From positions 32,957,365 to 33,021,364 of the forward strand of contig CM057464.1 in NCBI GenBank assembly GCA_030035585.1: a stretch of DNA of 64,000 nucleotides, read 5' to 3'. The notes under the pieces are model-generated. The model was not told the origin of the DNA, searched no databases, and saw only the letters and a list, made by a program, of their open reading frames with translations. A program made the translations under genes and the position numbers. This DNA comes from Dugong dugon. Its lineage: Eukaryota > Chordata > Mammalia > Sirenia > Dugongidae. Every line of letters begins with the position of its first letter. Positions within the stretch are counted from its first letter, which is position 1. Positions 21,172 to 33,449 of this stretch are shown here, one piece after another.

Positions 21172-21555
21172 GGTGTGTTGTTAGCTGCCGTCGAGTCAGC
21201 CCCCAACTCATGGCATCCGCATGTACAATAGAATGAAATGTTACCTAGTCCTGCGTCATTGCTATGATCATTGGTATGTTTGAGTCCACAGTTGCCTTCC
21301 AACCATGGGGGCTCATCTTCCAGGACTATATTGGACAATATTCTGTTTTGAACCACAGGGTTTTCACTGGCTAATTTTTGGAAGTAGATCATCAGGCCTT
21401 TCTTCCCTGTCTGTCCTAGTCTAGAGGCTCCGCTGGCCGAAATGTGTCCACCATGGGTGACCCTGCTGATACCTGAAATGCCAGTGGCATAGCTTCCAGC
21501 ATCAGAGCAACACGTAAGCCACCACAATACAACAAACTGACACATGGGTGGTGTT
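21172..21555 (-). mobile_element. RTE-derived non-autonomous element
   Basis: Antisense copy of the CCACCACC-start family. It reads from 'ttagctgccgtcgagtcagc' through 'ttggaagtagatcatcaggc' and 'gtccaccatgggtgaccctg' to 'acatgggtggtg' at 21555. It is about 380 bp and close to full length; a 161-codon frame on the minus strand is simply its read-through. Confidence 0.8.
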
Positions 21556-21739
21556 CAAGTGTAGGGGCTTGTAAAGAGTCACAAGCACTTATCATATAGA
21601 GGCCAACCTCCAGGAATATTGTGAGGCAGTTTCAGTCCATTCTTGACCACTTACCACTTTATTTTGACCTCTTCCATGTCTGCTTTAAGTGCAAATAGAA
21701 GAACCTGCTGATTTGCCAACACACAATGTCAGTCACCCA

Positions 21740-22110
21740 TTCTTTCTACCAACAGAATCCCAGTTTGCAGAAAAGGGGATGATGGCAGGGTTCACAACTA
21801 AAGCATACTCACTTTTCCAGATTCTACCACATCTGGCCATGGCTGTGACATTTATTGTCGAAAAGACATAAGCAGAGGATTTCTGGCAAAAATTTTGTTT
21901 TCTTGATATAGGTACCACCCATCCTGGATTCCCCCTTTTTCCTAGATGGAATGCAGAGATGGTGTCTAGAGCACATCTGGCTGCCATGAAGATAAAAGCC
22001 ATATGCCAAAGATGTCAGAGCAGGAGGATGGAAGGAGCCTAGGTCCTTCAGTGATGTTGTTGAGCCATAGGACTATCCCTGAGCTGCCTAACCCTGGACC
22101 TCCTGTTATA
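21740..22110 (+). repeat. Old dispersed mammalian repeat, same family as 14285-14710
   Basis: 'agacataagcagaggatttc', 'aatgcagagatggtgtctag', 'agatgtcagagcaggaggat', 'ggaaggagcctaggtccttc' and 'gagctgcctaaccctggacc' follow the same repeat in order. Family name not assigned. Confidence 0.5.
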
Positions 22111-22139
22111 GGGGAAAACTCTGTAGGTCCCAAACCCCA

Positions 22140-22312
22140 GGGGGTACCTGAATCACCTGGAGGGCTCATTAAAACAGACTTCTGAGCCCTTCCTCCAGAG
22201 TGGCTGATTCAGCAGGCCTGGGGTGGGTGCCTGAAACCTTGCATTTCTAACATGCTCCCAGATGATCCTGATGCTGCTGGTCTGAGACTACTTTGAGATC
22301 CACTGATAACTG
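22140..22312 (+). mobile_element. MER5A (non-autonomous hAT, Charlie group)
   Basis: 'cctgaatcacctggagggct', 'tggctgattcagcaggcctg', 'ccttgcatttctaacatgct' and 'gatgctgctggtctgagact' match MER5A over most of its 190-bp length. The starting terminal repeat is eroded. Confidence 0.8.
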
Positions 22313-22403
22313 AATTGCCATCTGTTGAAGTCATTGATAGTTGGGTTTTCAAATACTAATAGCTGAATGCAATACCACTGCCCTCTAAACCCTCAATAGC
22401 TAT

Positions 22404-22558
22404 AAAACCAAAAAACCAAACCCATTGCTGTCGAGTGGATCCAACTCATAGTGAGCCTATAGGATAGAGTAGAACTCCAAGGAGCAGCTGGTAGATTTGA
22501 ACTGCCAACTTTTTGGTTAGCAGCCTAGGCTCTTAACCACTGTGCCACCAGGGCTCCA
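22404..22558 (-). mobile_element. AfroSINE, A subtype
   Basis: It runs from ACCAAAAAACCAAACCCATT to CACCAGGGCTCC with about 17 bases missing in the middle of the body ('gtagaactccaaggagcag'). Confidence 0.85.
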
Positions 22559-22559
22559 G

Positions 22560-24002
22560 CCCAGAATCAGTCAGCAAGTAATCCTGTGTTCCTTCTCTCT
22601 TTGAAGACAGCGGAACACAGCCCTGGAATACACAAAAAAGATCCTACAGTGTATATCTTGGCGTAAGTGTTGCTAGACCCTAAGAGAAGGAAACTGTGAC
22701 AAGGGGTAGCCATAAACAAATTTAAAGTGCAGAGGATCTGAAGCTTTAGTACAATGGTAAGAGAAGTTTTTATTATTACTTTCTAAACCTCTGCTTCAAC
22801 CTGGAGAAATTTAAACAAAAATAGTGCTCCCTGTTTAACTGTGCAGTATGCAACGTATGCGTAAATAATCTGGAGTTTTGTTTTTGATGACTGAGTGATC
22901 CCTTAAAGAAAACGATTATGAATAAAATTTGTTAATGTTTCTTTTTCCTAAAAAAGAAGATATTGTGGTTCTTAGTCAGTGGACTTTTTCGATAACAGTT
23001 TGTCTACCACTAAACACCAGAGTCCCACATCTGTTCCTAATAACAATCTATAATCAGCAATGCCCATTGCCTTTCAGAACTTATTTTCTTCATCCCCAAA
23101 CTATGCACAGACATGGCCAAAGCTTGTTTCTGTTGTCACCAGGACATAATGGCATTGCATTTATTCCAGGATAAATAAGTCAGCCATTATTCCAAGTAGA
23201 ATCAGTGTCAGCCACTTAGGCAATTGAAAATTTGAGGCTTAATTCCAAATTTATATTTTCATTTATTAATATGCTGATATATGTTTTTAAGCTCATAACA
23301 GTCAAACCTTGGTGATACTTTGTTTCGGGTCACAAGGCTAAGGGACATTTGATAATAAAAACAGTTCACGTTTTTAGTGAAACAGATTCTGAAAGCAGCA
23401 ATATTTCCATAAGAAACATTTACTTGTAAAAATTGTGGACTTTGAGCTGAGCCTGAAAGACAGCATACCAGTTCATTATCTTGTGAACATCAGTGGGAAC
23501 TGACCTATGGGCTGTAGGTTCCTGGATAAGGGATTTAGAAATGGTGTCAGTCCCACTTGGGCAAACTGTCTTGTAGCTGTGTGAGAACCAGCTGGGGTTG
23601 TTTAAAAACAGCCTTTATACAAGCAGAGTATATCATTCTGTGTGAATGTTTAGTGTCACTTTTCCTGGCAGTGACAATCCCTACATATTTTCTTTTTCTT
23701 CCTCTGAGAACAGTTGATCCTCAATGTTTTTCCAGCTTTGAGCCATTTTAAAAGAAAAGCACATGTTGGGAGCTACAGCAAACTTCTGTTTGTCCTAAAG
23801 CTACAGCAAACTAGGGTAAGTGTTCAAAGCAAGGGTGCAAAGTAACAGGAGACTTATCAAGCACAGTACACAGGCTGAGGGCCAGGGGCAGAGTCCCTGC
23901 CTCAGGAGCAGCTGTGTTTAGCTCGTTACTCAGGAGTTGTAACATGAGGACTACTGTCTTTTATGATTCAAATGTAAGTACTGAACATTGCTTACTTGGC
24001 TA
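22560..24002. other. Mostly unique sequence
   Basis: A 14-bp direct repeat AGCTACAGCAAACT occurs at 23771-23784 and 23799-23812. I see no family or exon in the rest. Confidence 0.5.
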
Positions 24003-24175
24003 GTGCTGCTGCTATGTGCTGTTGAGTTGATTGTGACTCATAGCAACACTTTAGGATAGAGTAGAACTTCCCCATAGGGTTTTCTAGGCTGAAATTTTTA
24101 AGGGAGCTGACTGCTAGGTCTTTACTCCTGTGGAGTGGCTGGTGGGTTTGAACCACTGATCCTTCGGTTAACAGT
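24003..24175 (-). mobile_element. AfroSINE, C subtype, head missing
   Basis: 'gctgttgagttgattgtgac', 'ttctaggctgaaatttttaa' and 'ggtttgaaccactgatcctt' identify an antisense C copy. It breaks off where the next repeat begins. Confidence 0.75.
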
Positions 24176-24450
24176 CTAGGAAGTTCTCAGCACAAGGGCC
24201 CTGGGTCCAAAGGACGTGCTCTGCTCCAGACTCTTCTTGATGGTAGTGAGGTCCCCCTGAACCTCTGTAGGATTGGTCCTTATATAAGCCTACCAAGGTG
24301 GCAAAAGTGACCAGTCCCCTAGCTGAACCACAAGGGCACAATTCTATTGGATGGATTTTCAAGCCACTATTTGCATAGTAAATCAGCCAATCCCTTGCAA
24401 GACTGTGGCCCAGCCAATCATTTTGTGGGTGTTACAAGACCATAGCTAGA
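24176..24450 (+). repeat. Repeat partly related to the unit at 12356
   Basis: 'aagttctcagcacaagggcc' then 'gggtccaaaggacgtgctct' resembles the 12541-12590 part of the repeat at 12356. The remainder ('caattctattggatggattt', 'cagccaatcccttgcaagac') differs. It may be a related variant or a longer family. Confidence 0.4.
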
Positions 24451-24469
24451 AAAGCCATATAAAAGCAAT

Positions 24470-24612
24470 TTGTTGTACTGCAATGGCTGAATAATATTTC
24501 TTTGTATGCATATACCACATTTTGTTATCCATACATCTGTTGGTGGACACTTGGGTTATTTCTGCCTTTTGTCTATTGTGAATAATGCTGCAATGAATAC
24601 TGGTGTAAGAAT
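24470..24612 (-). mobile_element. L1 ORF2-end fragment, antisense
   Basis: 'tggctgaataatatttcttt', 'tatccatacatctgttggtg' and 'attgtgaataatgctgcaat' are the antisense C-terminal part of L1 ORF2. Only about 140 bp. Confidence 0.65.
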
Positions 24613-25005
24613 GGAAAGTTTTGTTTTTCCCAGTTTTAACCAGGACTACTCCCTTCCTTGGAATGTTTGCAAGGAGAAGCTCATTGGGAAAAAGTCATGG
24701 GGGTGCAAAATCTTCAGCGTTTTGGGAGCTTACATTTTTAGAACATCTGAGCACACTTATCCCACCTTCTCTCTCAGTAGAAAAACTAAAATGAAAGTAC
24801 CCTGAAAATAGAGCACGGTCCAAATTGTGCTATATATGGAGTCCTAAATACAGAGAAGAATCATGTTGACCCAGTCAACAAGATCTAAGGAGAAGCAGCT
24901 GGGGACTTGAGACTTCAACAAGGAGCTCTGGGACTCTGCCTAAACACTTGCCCTTTGTACATCAAACTTGAAGTACATAGAAGGCACCACTAACAGGATA
25001 CATGA

Positions 25006-25405
25006 AATTGTTGTTAGTTGCTGTCAAGTTGGCTCTGAATCGTGACAGCCCCATGTACAGCAGAATGAAATGTTGCCCAGTCCTGCACCATCTTTACAAT
25101 CATTTGTATGCTAAAGTCCATTGTTGCGGACACTTTGTATTTTGGGTGCTTTCCAACCTAGGGGGCTCATCTGCCAACACTATATCAGACAATATTCTAT
25201 GATGATCCGTTGGGTTTTCATTGACTAATTTTTGGAAGCAGATCACCAGGCCTTTCTTCCTAGTCTATCTTAGCCTAGAAGCTCCACTGAAACTTGTCCA
25301 CCATGGGTGACCCTGCTGGTATTTGAAATCCCGATGGCATAGCTTCCAGCATCATAGCAACACACAAGCCACCACAGTATGACAAACTAACAAATGGGTG
25401 GTGGT
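25006..25405 (-). mobile_element. RTE-derived non-autonomous element
   Basis: Antisense full-length copy of the CCACCACC-start family, from 'ttgttagttgctgtcaagtt' through 'tttggaagcagatcaccagg' and 'gtccaccatgggtgaccctg' to 'caaatgggtggtggt'. About 400 bp. Confidence 0.8.
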
Positions 25406-27186
25406 ACAGGAAATTACTCCTACAAATATTTGAACAAAATGGCTGGAGACTCACAATTGACTTCTGAGGAGACTATGACAAGACAGAACAAGAGGGCACT
25501 TGAGCAATTGCAGCCCTGGCAATAGCCCATAGGCTCTGGAGTTATAGTGATCTGTATATTATGTTTAAAGCTGGGGTGATATCTCTTGACCTGTACTCTA
25601 CCACCTTGTGAGATCAGGGAAAACCTATTATACATCGATGAACTCATTCTCCAGAATGCTTGTCAGGTTTCTAATGTAGAGTTCTGAAAAGCCCACACCT
25701 TGACCTAGGATTTCCAGCTCCACTGCGTCAGGAAAGCAGGGAAGGGATCTATGGGGACACTTACAGTCCTCCCATCCTGATTTTCCTCTATAGAGACTGA
25801 CCAAAGTCCAGCAAACTACAAGGCACCCTCTGTAAAGAACTTTGGGCTCTTTCCCCAAAAGAAGAGCTCATTACGGTATGGAATATTTCCATTTTTTTTT
25901 TTTTTTCATTCCCTTTTACTTGAAAAGTAAACAATTTGAGGAAATGGTATGACAAAGACCAAAAAAAGAGGACTGTTAGAATTTAACGGATGTCTACTAC
26001 TGAACAGGATGAAACTTGTCTTTATTGAAGGAGGAGTTGAAGGTTAAAAGGTAATGTTCTCCTACAGGTTGAGATATGCGCGCAGAATTTCCAGAATGCT
26101 GAACTTCAACAGAGAAAACTGCGAAGGAGTTGAAACTCATCTCTTGCAAACTTCTCAGGTGAAGGGGGATTTGACAACTGAGACTTCACTAATAAGTGAC
26201 AATAATTATATGGGTAACAATTTGACATTTTTAGTGTTAAAGTCTCTGTTGAAATAGGATGTGTAAATTAATACTCTTAAGAGACCTGCTTAGAGGAAAA
26301 ACAGAATGGGGATCATGAACCCTATTAACTCACATGTCTCAAGCCTCTAATGAAGCATTCTTGAGGGAATAGGGAATGAGTCGGATGCTTTGAGTGTATA
26401 GAAACTTTGAAAACTCATAAGCATGCTTCTTATGAAGTTGCATAGCAGAGTCCTCAACTGATTTTGGAGCTGAAATTTATGTGTCTAACACAATAAGATA
26501 CACAGCAAAAGAATGACTCTGCTAGCCCTTTCTGGAGAGGGAATGATAAGTTCTCTAAAGATATTGTTTATTTTGCTATCTATTTATTTCTGTACATTCT
26601 CTCCACTGCCCAAGGTTGGCACTCAAAATCTATGGCTCTGATCAAATCAATTTCCCCACAGAATGAAGAATGTGGTCTCTAGTATGCTTAATATTCATTG
26701 TTATCTCTTAAGAGCCCAACTCAACAAGAGTCACTGAGATTAAGAGGTCTGTGTAGTGAAGGTGGGGAGAATGTGCAGAGAAGAGATCCATATACTGATT
26801 ATTTTCTAGTAAAACTGTTCATTCTGTCAGAAAGTGGAAGGAATTAAATATAAACAGGCAGATTTGTGTAAACCCAATTTCACTATGATTCTGTAGGTTT
26901 CGTTAACCCTTTTTTCTTTTTTCAGGCTTCTGCAACTTTATTTGCTTGAAATGCAACTTTAAAGAGTAAGGAAGCCTTTGCTTCATGGGGAGATTCTTTA
27001 GGTTGAGTGAAACCACCCCTCTTCTGGCTTTTAAGGTTCCATCAGTGAGAATCAATACAAATCCCAGATTTCTACATGTTCTTGGAAAGAGCTCTATCTC
27101 ACTTCTTTCCCTGATCCTGAAGACTTGCCAACACTGTCTGTGTGGGGACCATCAGATAATCTTCTTAGGCCTTTATCTCTCTCTTT
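25406..27186. other. Unique sequence
   Basis: Apart from a T run at about 25893-25909 there is nothing I recognise. The frames are short and have no motif. Confidence 0.5.
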
Positions 27187-27845
27187 TTTTAATTTATTGA
27201 ACTTTAGATAAAGGTTTACATACCAAACTAGCTTCTCCTTAAACCATTAGTGTGTATATTGTTTAATGGCATTGGTTAACAACTCTATGACATATCAGTA
27301 CTCTCTCTTCTCGACCTTGGGTTCCCTATTACCAGCTTTCCTGTCCCCTCCTGCCTTCTAGTCCTTGCCCCTGGGCTGGTGTGCCTCTTTAGTCTTGTTT
27401 TGTCCTACAGATCTGTCTAATCTTTGGCCAAAAGATGAACCTCCAGAGTGACTTCATTACTGGGCTAAAAAGGTGTCCGGGAGCCATACTCTTGGGGTTT
27501 CTCCAGTCTCTGTCAGGCCAGTAAGTCTGGTCTTCTTTTTTTTTTTTTGAGTTAGAATTCTGTTCTACATTTTTCTCCAGCTCTGTCCGGGACCCTCTAT
27601 TGTGATCCTTGTCAGAGCAGTCAGTGGTGGTAGCCGGGCACCATCTAGTTGTACTGGACTCAGTCTGGTGGAGGCCATAGTAGTTGTGGTCCATTAGTCC
27701 TTTGGACTAGTATTTCCCTTGTGTCTTTAGTTTTCTTCATTTTCCCTTACTCCTGAAGGGGTGAGACCAGTGGAGTATCTTAGATGGCCACTCACAGGCA
27801 TTTAAGACCCCAGACACTACTCACCAAAGTAGAAGGTAGAACATT
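27187..27845 (-). mobile_element. L1 3' UTR fragment, antisense
   Basis: About 660 bp of the 3' UTR of the same lineage as elements 2 and 3. It runs from 'ttgaactttagataaaggtt' through 'gttccctattaccagctttc' to 'aagtagaaggtagaacattt'. It has a simple end, without the duplicated terminal segment of elements 2 and 3. It abuts the 3' end of element 2 in the same orientation. Confidence 0.8.
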
Positions 27846-29155
27846 TTCTTTGTTATTATTATTTTTTGATTGTACTTTAGGTGAATGTTTACAGAACAAA
27901 TAGTTTCTCATTAAACAGTCAGTACACATATTGTTTTATGACATTGGTTAACAACCCCACTGCATGTCAGCACTCCCCCTTCTCGAACTTGGAGGACCTT
28001 TTATTTTTGGTGAAAATATACATAGCCAAAGATACACCATATCAGAAATTCCTACATGTACAATTTAGTGACATCAATTACATTCTTCCAGTTTTGCTGC
28101 TATTATCACTATCCTTTTCCAGATTATTCCATCACCATTATCTTCAACTTACTGGCCCCTAGGCTTCCCATCAAACCTTTTGAGTTGCTGTTGTCAATTT
28201 GATCTCACATAGATAATGCTTTTTTTTTTGGACTTTAAATGAAGGTTTACAGGACAAATAGTTTCTCATTAAACAGTTAGCACACATATCGCCTTATGAC
28301 AATGGTTAACAACCCCATGACATGCCAACACTGTCCCTTCTCAACCTTGGGTTCCCTATCACCAGCTTTCTTGTCCCCTCCTGCCTTCTAGTCCTTGTTC
28401 CTGTACTGCTGTGCCTCATTAGTCCTGTTTTGTTTTATGAGGCTGTCCAATCCCTGCCTGAACGGTGAACCTCGGGAGTGACTTCACCTCTGAGCTAAAA
28501 GGGTGTCCAGGGGCCATACTTTTAGGGTTTCTCCAGTCTGTGAGGCTGGTAAATCTGGTCTTTTTTTGTGAGATACAATTTTGTTCTACATCCTTCTCCA
28601 GCTCTGTCCAGGACCCTCTGTTGTGATCCCTGTCAGAGCAGTAAGTGGTGGTAGCCAGGCACCATCTAGCTGTACTGGACTCAGTCTGGTGGAGGCCGTG
28701 GTAGCTGTGGTCCATTAGACTTTTGGACTAATCTTTTCCTTGTATCCTGTTCTCTTCATTCTCCCTTGCTCCTAAAGGGGTGAGAGCAGTGGAGTATCTT
28801 AGATGGATGCTCACAGGCTTTTATGACCCCAGACGCTACCCACCAAGGTAGAAAGTAGAACATTGTCTTTATAAACTGTGTTATGCCAGTTAAGCTAGAT
28901 GTTCCCTGAGACCATGGTCCCCACAGCCCTATGCTCAGCAATTCAGTCCCTAAGGGAGTTTGGATTTGTCCATGGAGCTTCCATGACCTTACCCTGAACA
29001 AGTTGTGCTGGCTTCCCCAGTATTGTATACTGTCTTACCCTTCACCAAAGTTACCACTTATCTATTGTCTGTTTAGTGTCCCCTCCCTTACCCCTCCCCT
29101 CCCTCGTAACTGTCAAAGATTGTTTCTTTTTGTGTGTAAACCTTTTCATGAGTTT
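27846..29155 (-). other. L1 element 2, composite 3' UTR
   Basis: A terminal segment beginning 'gtactttaggtgaatgttta' (about 27880-27990) is repeated as 'gactttaaatgaaggtttac' (28225-28360). A 230-bp block resembling an older L1 3' UTR ('gtgaaaatatacatagccaa') lies between. A C-rich tract on the plus strand (29078-29105) gives four or more G runs on the L1 strand. The same architecture occurs in element 3. Confidence 0.75.
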
Positions 29156-32100
29156 TTACAGTAGTGGTCTCATACAGTATTTGTCCTTTTGTGATTGACT
29201 TATTTCAGTCAGCATAATATCCTCCAGATTCATCCATGTTATGAGATGCTTCACAGATTCATCATTGTTCTTTATCATTGGGTAATACTCCATAGTATGT
29301 ATGTACCATAGTTTGTTTATCCATTCATCTGTTGATGGGAATCTAGGTTGTTTCCATCTTTTTGCTATTGTGAACAATACTGCAGTGTACATGGGTGTGC
29401 ACATGTCTATTCGTGTGATGGCTCTTATTTCTCTAGGATATATTCCTAGGAGAGGGATTGCTGGATCGTACGGTATTTCTATTTCTAGTTTTCTAAGGAA
29501 GCGCCCTATCATTTTCCAAAATGGTTGTATCATTATGTAGTCCCACCAGTAGTGTGTAAGAGTTTCGATCTCCCCGCAGTCTATCCAACATTTGTTATTT
29601 CCAGGGTTTTTGATTCATGCCAGGAATGAGAGGGTGAGATGGTATCTCATTGTGGTTTTAATTTGCATTTCTCTAATGGCTAATGATCGCGAACATTTCC
29701 TCGTGTGTCTTTTGGCCGCTTGAATGTCTTCTTTGGTGAAGTGTCTGTTCATTTATTTCCTTTGCCCATTTTTTAATAGGATTATTTGTCTTGTTGTGGT
29801 AGAAGTGTTGGATTTTCCTGTAGATTTTAGAGATTAGACCTTTGTCAGATTTGATATAGCAAAAAAATTTTATCCCAGTCTGTAGGTTCTCTTTTTACTC
29901 TTTTGGTGAAGTCTTTTGATGAGCGTAAGTGTTTAATTTTTAGAAGATCTCAGTTATTTACCTTATCTTCTGGAGTTTGTATGTTGTTAGTTACGGTTTG
30001 TATCCTGTTAATGCCGTGTATTAGGATCTCTAGTGTTAATCCTATTTTTTCTTCTATGATCTTTATAGTTTTTGGTTTTAGACTTAAGTCTTTGATCCAT
30101 TTTGAATTAGTTTTTGTGTATGGTGTGAGGTATGGGTCCTGTTTCATTTTTTTGCAGATGGACATCCAGTTTTGCCAGCACCATTTGTTAAAAAGACTGT
30201 CTCATCCTCATTTGATATACTTTGGGCCCTTGTCGAAGATCAGGTGACCTTAGGTGGATGGATTTACTTCTGGGTTCTCGATCCTGTTCCATTGGTCAGT
30301 GTATCTGTCGTTGTACCTGTAACAGGCTGTTATGACTACCGTAGCTGTATAGTAAGTTCTGAGGTCAGGTAGTGCGAGTCTTCCTTCTTTATTCTTCCTC
30401 TTCAGTAATGCTTTACTTATCCGGGGCCTCTTCCTTTTCTATATAAAGTTAATGATTAGTTTTTCCATCTCTTTAAAGAATGTTGTTGGTATTTGGATCA
30501 GGATTGCATTGTATTTGTAAATTGCTTTGGGTAGAATTGTCAGTTTCACAATGTTGAGTCTACCTATCCATGAGCATGATATGTTTTTCCATTTATGTGG
30601 ATCTCTTTTGGTTTCTTGCATAGTGTTTTGTAGTTTTCTTTGTATAGTTCTTTCACATCCCTGGTTAGATTTATTCCTATTTTTTTTTAGGGGTTATTAT
30701 AAATGGTATTGTTTTCCTGATTTCCTTTTTGTCATTCTCTTTGTTGGTGTATAGGAATCCAACTGATTTTTGTGTGTTTATCTTGGATCTTGCTACTCTG
30801 CTGAATCTTTCTATTAGTTCCAGTAGTTTTCTTGTGGAGTCTTTTGAGTTTTCCATATATAGTATCATATCATCTGTAAATAGGGACATTTTTACTTCTT
30901 CATTACCAACTTGGATGCCCTTTATTTCTTTTACTTGCCTCATTGCTCTAGCTATGTCTTCCAGCACAATGTTAAAAAGGAGCAGTGATAAAGGACATCC
31001 TTGTCTTGTTCCTGTTCTCAAGGAGAATGTTTTCAGCCTCTCTCCATTTAGAATGATGTTGGCTGTTGCTTTTGCATAGATGTCCTTTATTATGTTGAGG
31101 AATTTCCCTTCTATATCTATTTTATTGACAGTCTTTATCAGGAATGGGTGTTGGATTTTGTTGAATACCTTTTCCGCATCGATTGAGATGATCATGTGAT
31201 TCTTTTCCTTTATTTTATTTATGTAGTGGATTACATTGATTGACTTTCTAATGTTGAACCATCCTTGCATACCGAGTATGAATCCTACCTGGTCGTGGTG
31301 TATTATTTTTTTGATATGATGCTGAATTCTATTGGCTAGAATTTTGTTGAGAATTTTTTATCTATATTCATGAGAGATATTGGTCTGTAATTTTCTTTTT
31401 TTGTGGTGTCTTTGCGTGGTTTTGGTATCAGGGTTATGCTGGCTTCATAGAATGAATTTGAAAGTATCTCATTCTTGTCTATGTTCTGAAATAATTTGAG
31501 TAGTACTGGTTTAAGCTCCTCTCTGAATGTTTGGTATAATTCTCCAGTGAAGCCATCTGGGCCAGGGCTTTTTTTTGTTGGGAGTTTTTTTTATTACGTT
31601 TTCAATCTCTTCTCTTGCTATGGGTCTGTTCAGATTTTCAACATCGATTTGTGATAGTTTGGGTAAGTAGTGTGTTTCTAGAAATTTATCCATTTCTTCT
31701 AGCTTTTCAAATTTGTTAGAGTATAGCTTTTCATAATACTCTGTTATGATCCTTTTTATTTCAGTTGGATCTGTTATGATGTCCCCCATTTCATTTCTTA
31801 TTTGGGTTATTTGTGTCCTCTTCTGTTTTGGGCTAGTGTTTTGTCAATTTTGTTGATTCTTTCAAAGAACCAACTTTTTGTTTTGTTGATTCTTTCTATT
31901 GTTTTTTTGTTCTATATTTCATTTATTTCTGCTCTTTTCTTTATTATTTCCTTTTTTCTGGTGGATGTAGGCTTCTTCTGCTATTCTCTTTCTATTTGTT
32001 TTAGTTGATTGTTTAGTTGATGTTTTGATTCTGTCCCTTTCTTCTTTTTTGATGTGTGCCTCTATTGCAATAAATTTACCTCTGATCACTGCCTTTGCTG

Positions 32101-32965
32101 TGTCCCAAAAGTTTTGGTACGACGTGTTTTCATTCTCATTTGATTCTAGGAATTTTTTTATTCCATCTTTGATTTTTTCTATTGCCCAGTGGTTCTTAAG
32201 CAGGGTGCTATTTAGTCTCCATATAAGTAATTTTTTTTTCCTTGCTCCTCCTGTTGTTAATTTCTACTTTGATGCCATTGTGATCAGAGAAGATACTTTG
32301 TATTATCTCATTATTTTTGATTTTGTGGAGGGTTGCTTTGTGGCCTAAGATTTGATCTCTTTGGGAGAACCTTCCATGTGCATTGGAAAAGAATGTGTAC
32401 TTTGCAGTGTTGGGTAGAGTGTTCTATATATGCCTATGAGTTTAAGTTGGCTGATTGTGGCCTTAGATCTTCTGTATCTTTGTTGAGTTTCTTTCTAGAC
32501 ATTCTGTGCTTTACTGAGAGTGGTGTGTTGAAGTCTCCTACTGTTATAGTGAAACTGTCAATTTGTCTTTTCAGTGCTTTGAAGTTTGTTTTATGTATTT
32601 TGGAGCCCTGTCATTGGGTGCATAGATATTTATTATGGTTATGTCTTCATGCTGGATTGTCCATTTAATTATGATTTAGTGCCCTTCTTTGTCTTTTATG
32701 GTGGATTTTGTTTTAAAGCCTATTTTATCTAAGATTAGTATTGCCACTCCTGCTCTTTTTTGGTAGCTGTTTGCTTGATATATTTTTTCCATCCTTTGAT
32801 TTTTAATAAATTTACATCTTTGTTTCTAAGGTGTGTCTCTTGTAGACAGCATATTCATGGATCCTGTTCTTTTATCCAGTCTGTCACTCTCTGTTGCTTT
32901 ATGGCTGTATTTAGGCCGTTTACATTCAGTGTAATTATTGATAGGTGTGAGTTTATTGTTGTCAT
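29156..32965 (-). pseudogene. L1 ORF2 (endonuclease-reverse transcriptase), broken
   Basis: The span fits a normal L1 ORF2 (about 1,270 codons). It begins MTTINSHLSIITLNVNGLN, the start of the AP-type endonuclease. The reverse-transcriptase part in 30677-31270 includes [18 protein letters not shown] and a catalytic box FTDD (30869-30880) that keeps both aspartates. The C-terminal part (29156-29533) has WKMIGRFLRKLEIEIPYDP and [19 protein letters not shown]. Several stops and frameshifts divide it. It would have nicked target DNA and copied L1 RNA; no intact enzyme can be made now. Confidence 0.85.
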
Positions 32966-33449
32966 TTTGTAGTGCTTTTTTTGTGATTCTGACAATTTCT
33001 TTGATCCTCTTACTCTCCTGTGCTGAATTTTCTTTTGTTTGTGGGGTTTTTTCATTCCTTTTGTTTTTGTAGATTTTTTTTTTACTGAGAGTTTATATTT
33101 TTCTTCTTCATTTTGATGAGTAGGTTTGTTAACTTTTTTTGTGATTACCTTGCAATTTAGCCTTATCTTCCTAAGTTTGAACCAGTCTGTTATTACTTGG
33201 TATCACCTTGCCTTCTTCTCCATTAAAAAGTTCTGTACTTACACCGTTTATTCCCTCTTGTATTGTTCTGACGTTGATGTCATTTGTAGATTAACTTCTC
33301 TGGTTCCCTGTTGTAAATCTTTAGGTTTTGAATAACCCTTGAGAGTTCACTTTCTAGGTTGGTATCTGGCTGGTGCAATCTTGTGTCCTAGATTCAGGCT
33401 GTCATCTGATGTCGTTTGTTCTCACACTGAAGTACTCCTTTTAATAATT

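Noticed and set aside
21060-21545. 161-codon minus frame
   Set aside because: It is read-through of an RTE-derived element with no conserved protein.
30677-31270. Open frame of 197 codons with reverse-transcriptase motifs
   Set aside because: It is part of a broken L1 ORF2, not a separate host gene, and is described there.
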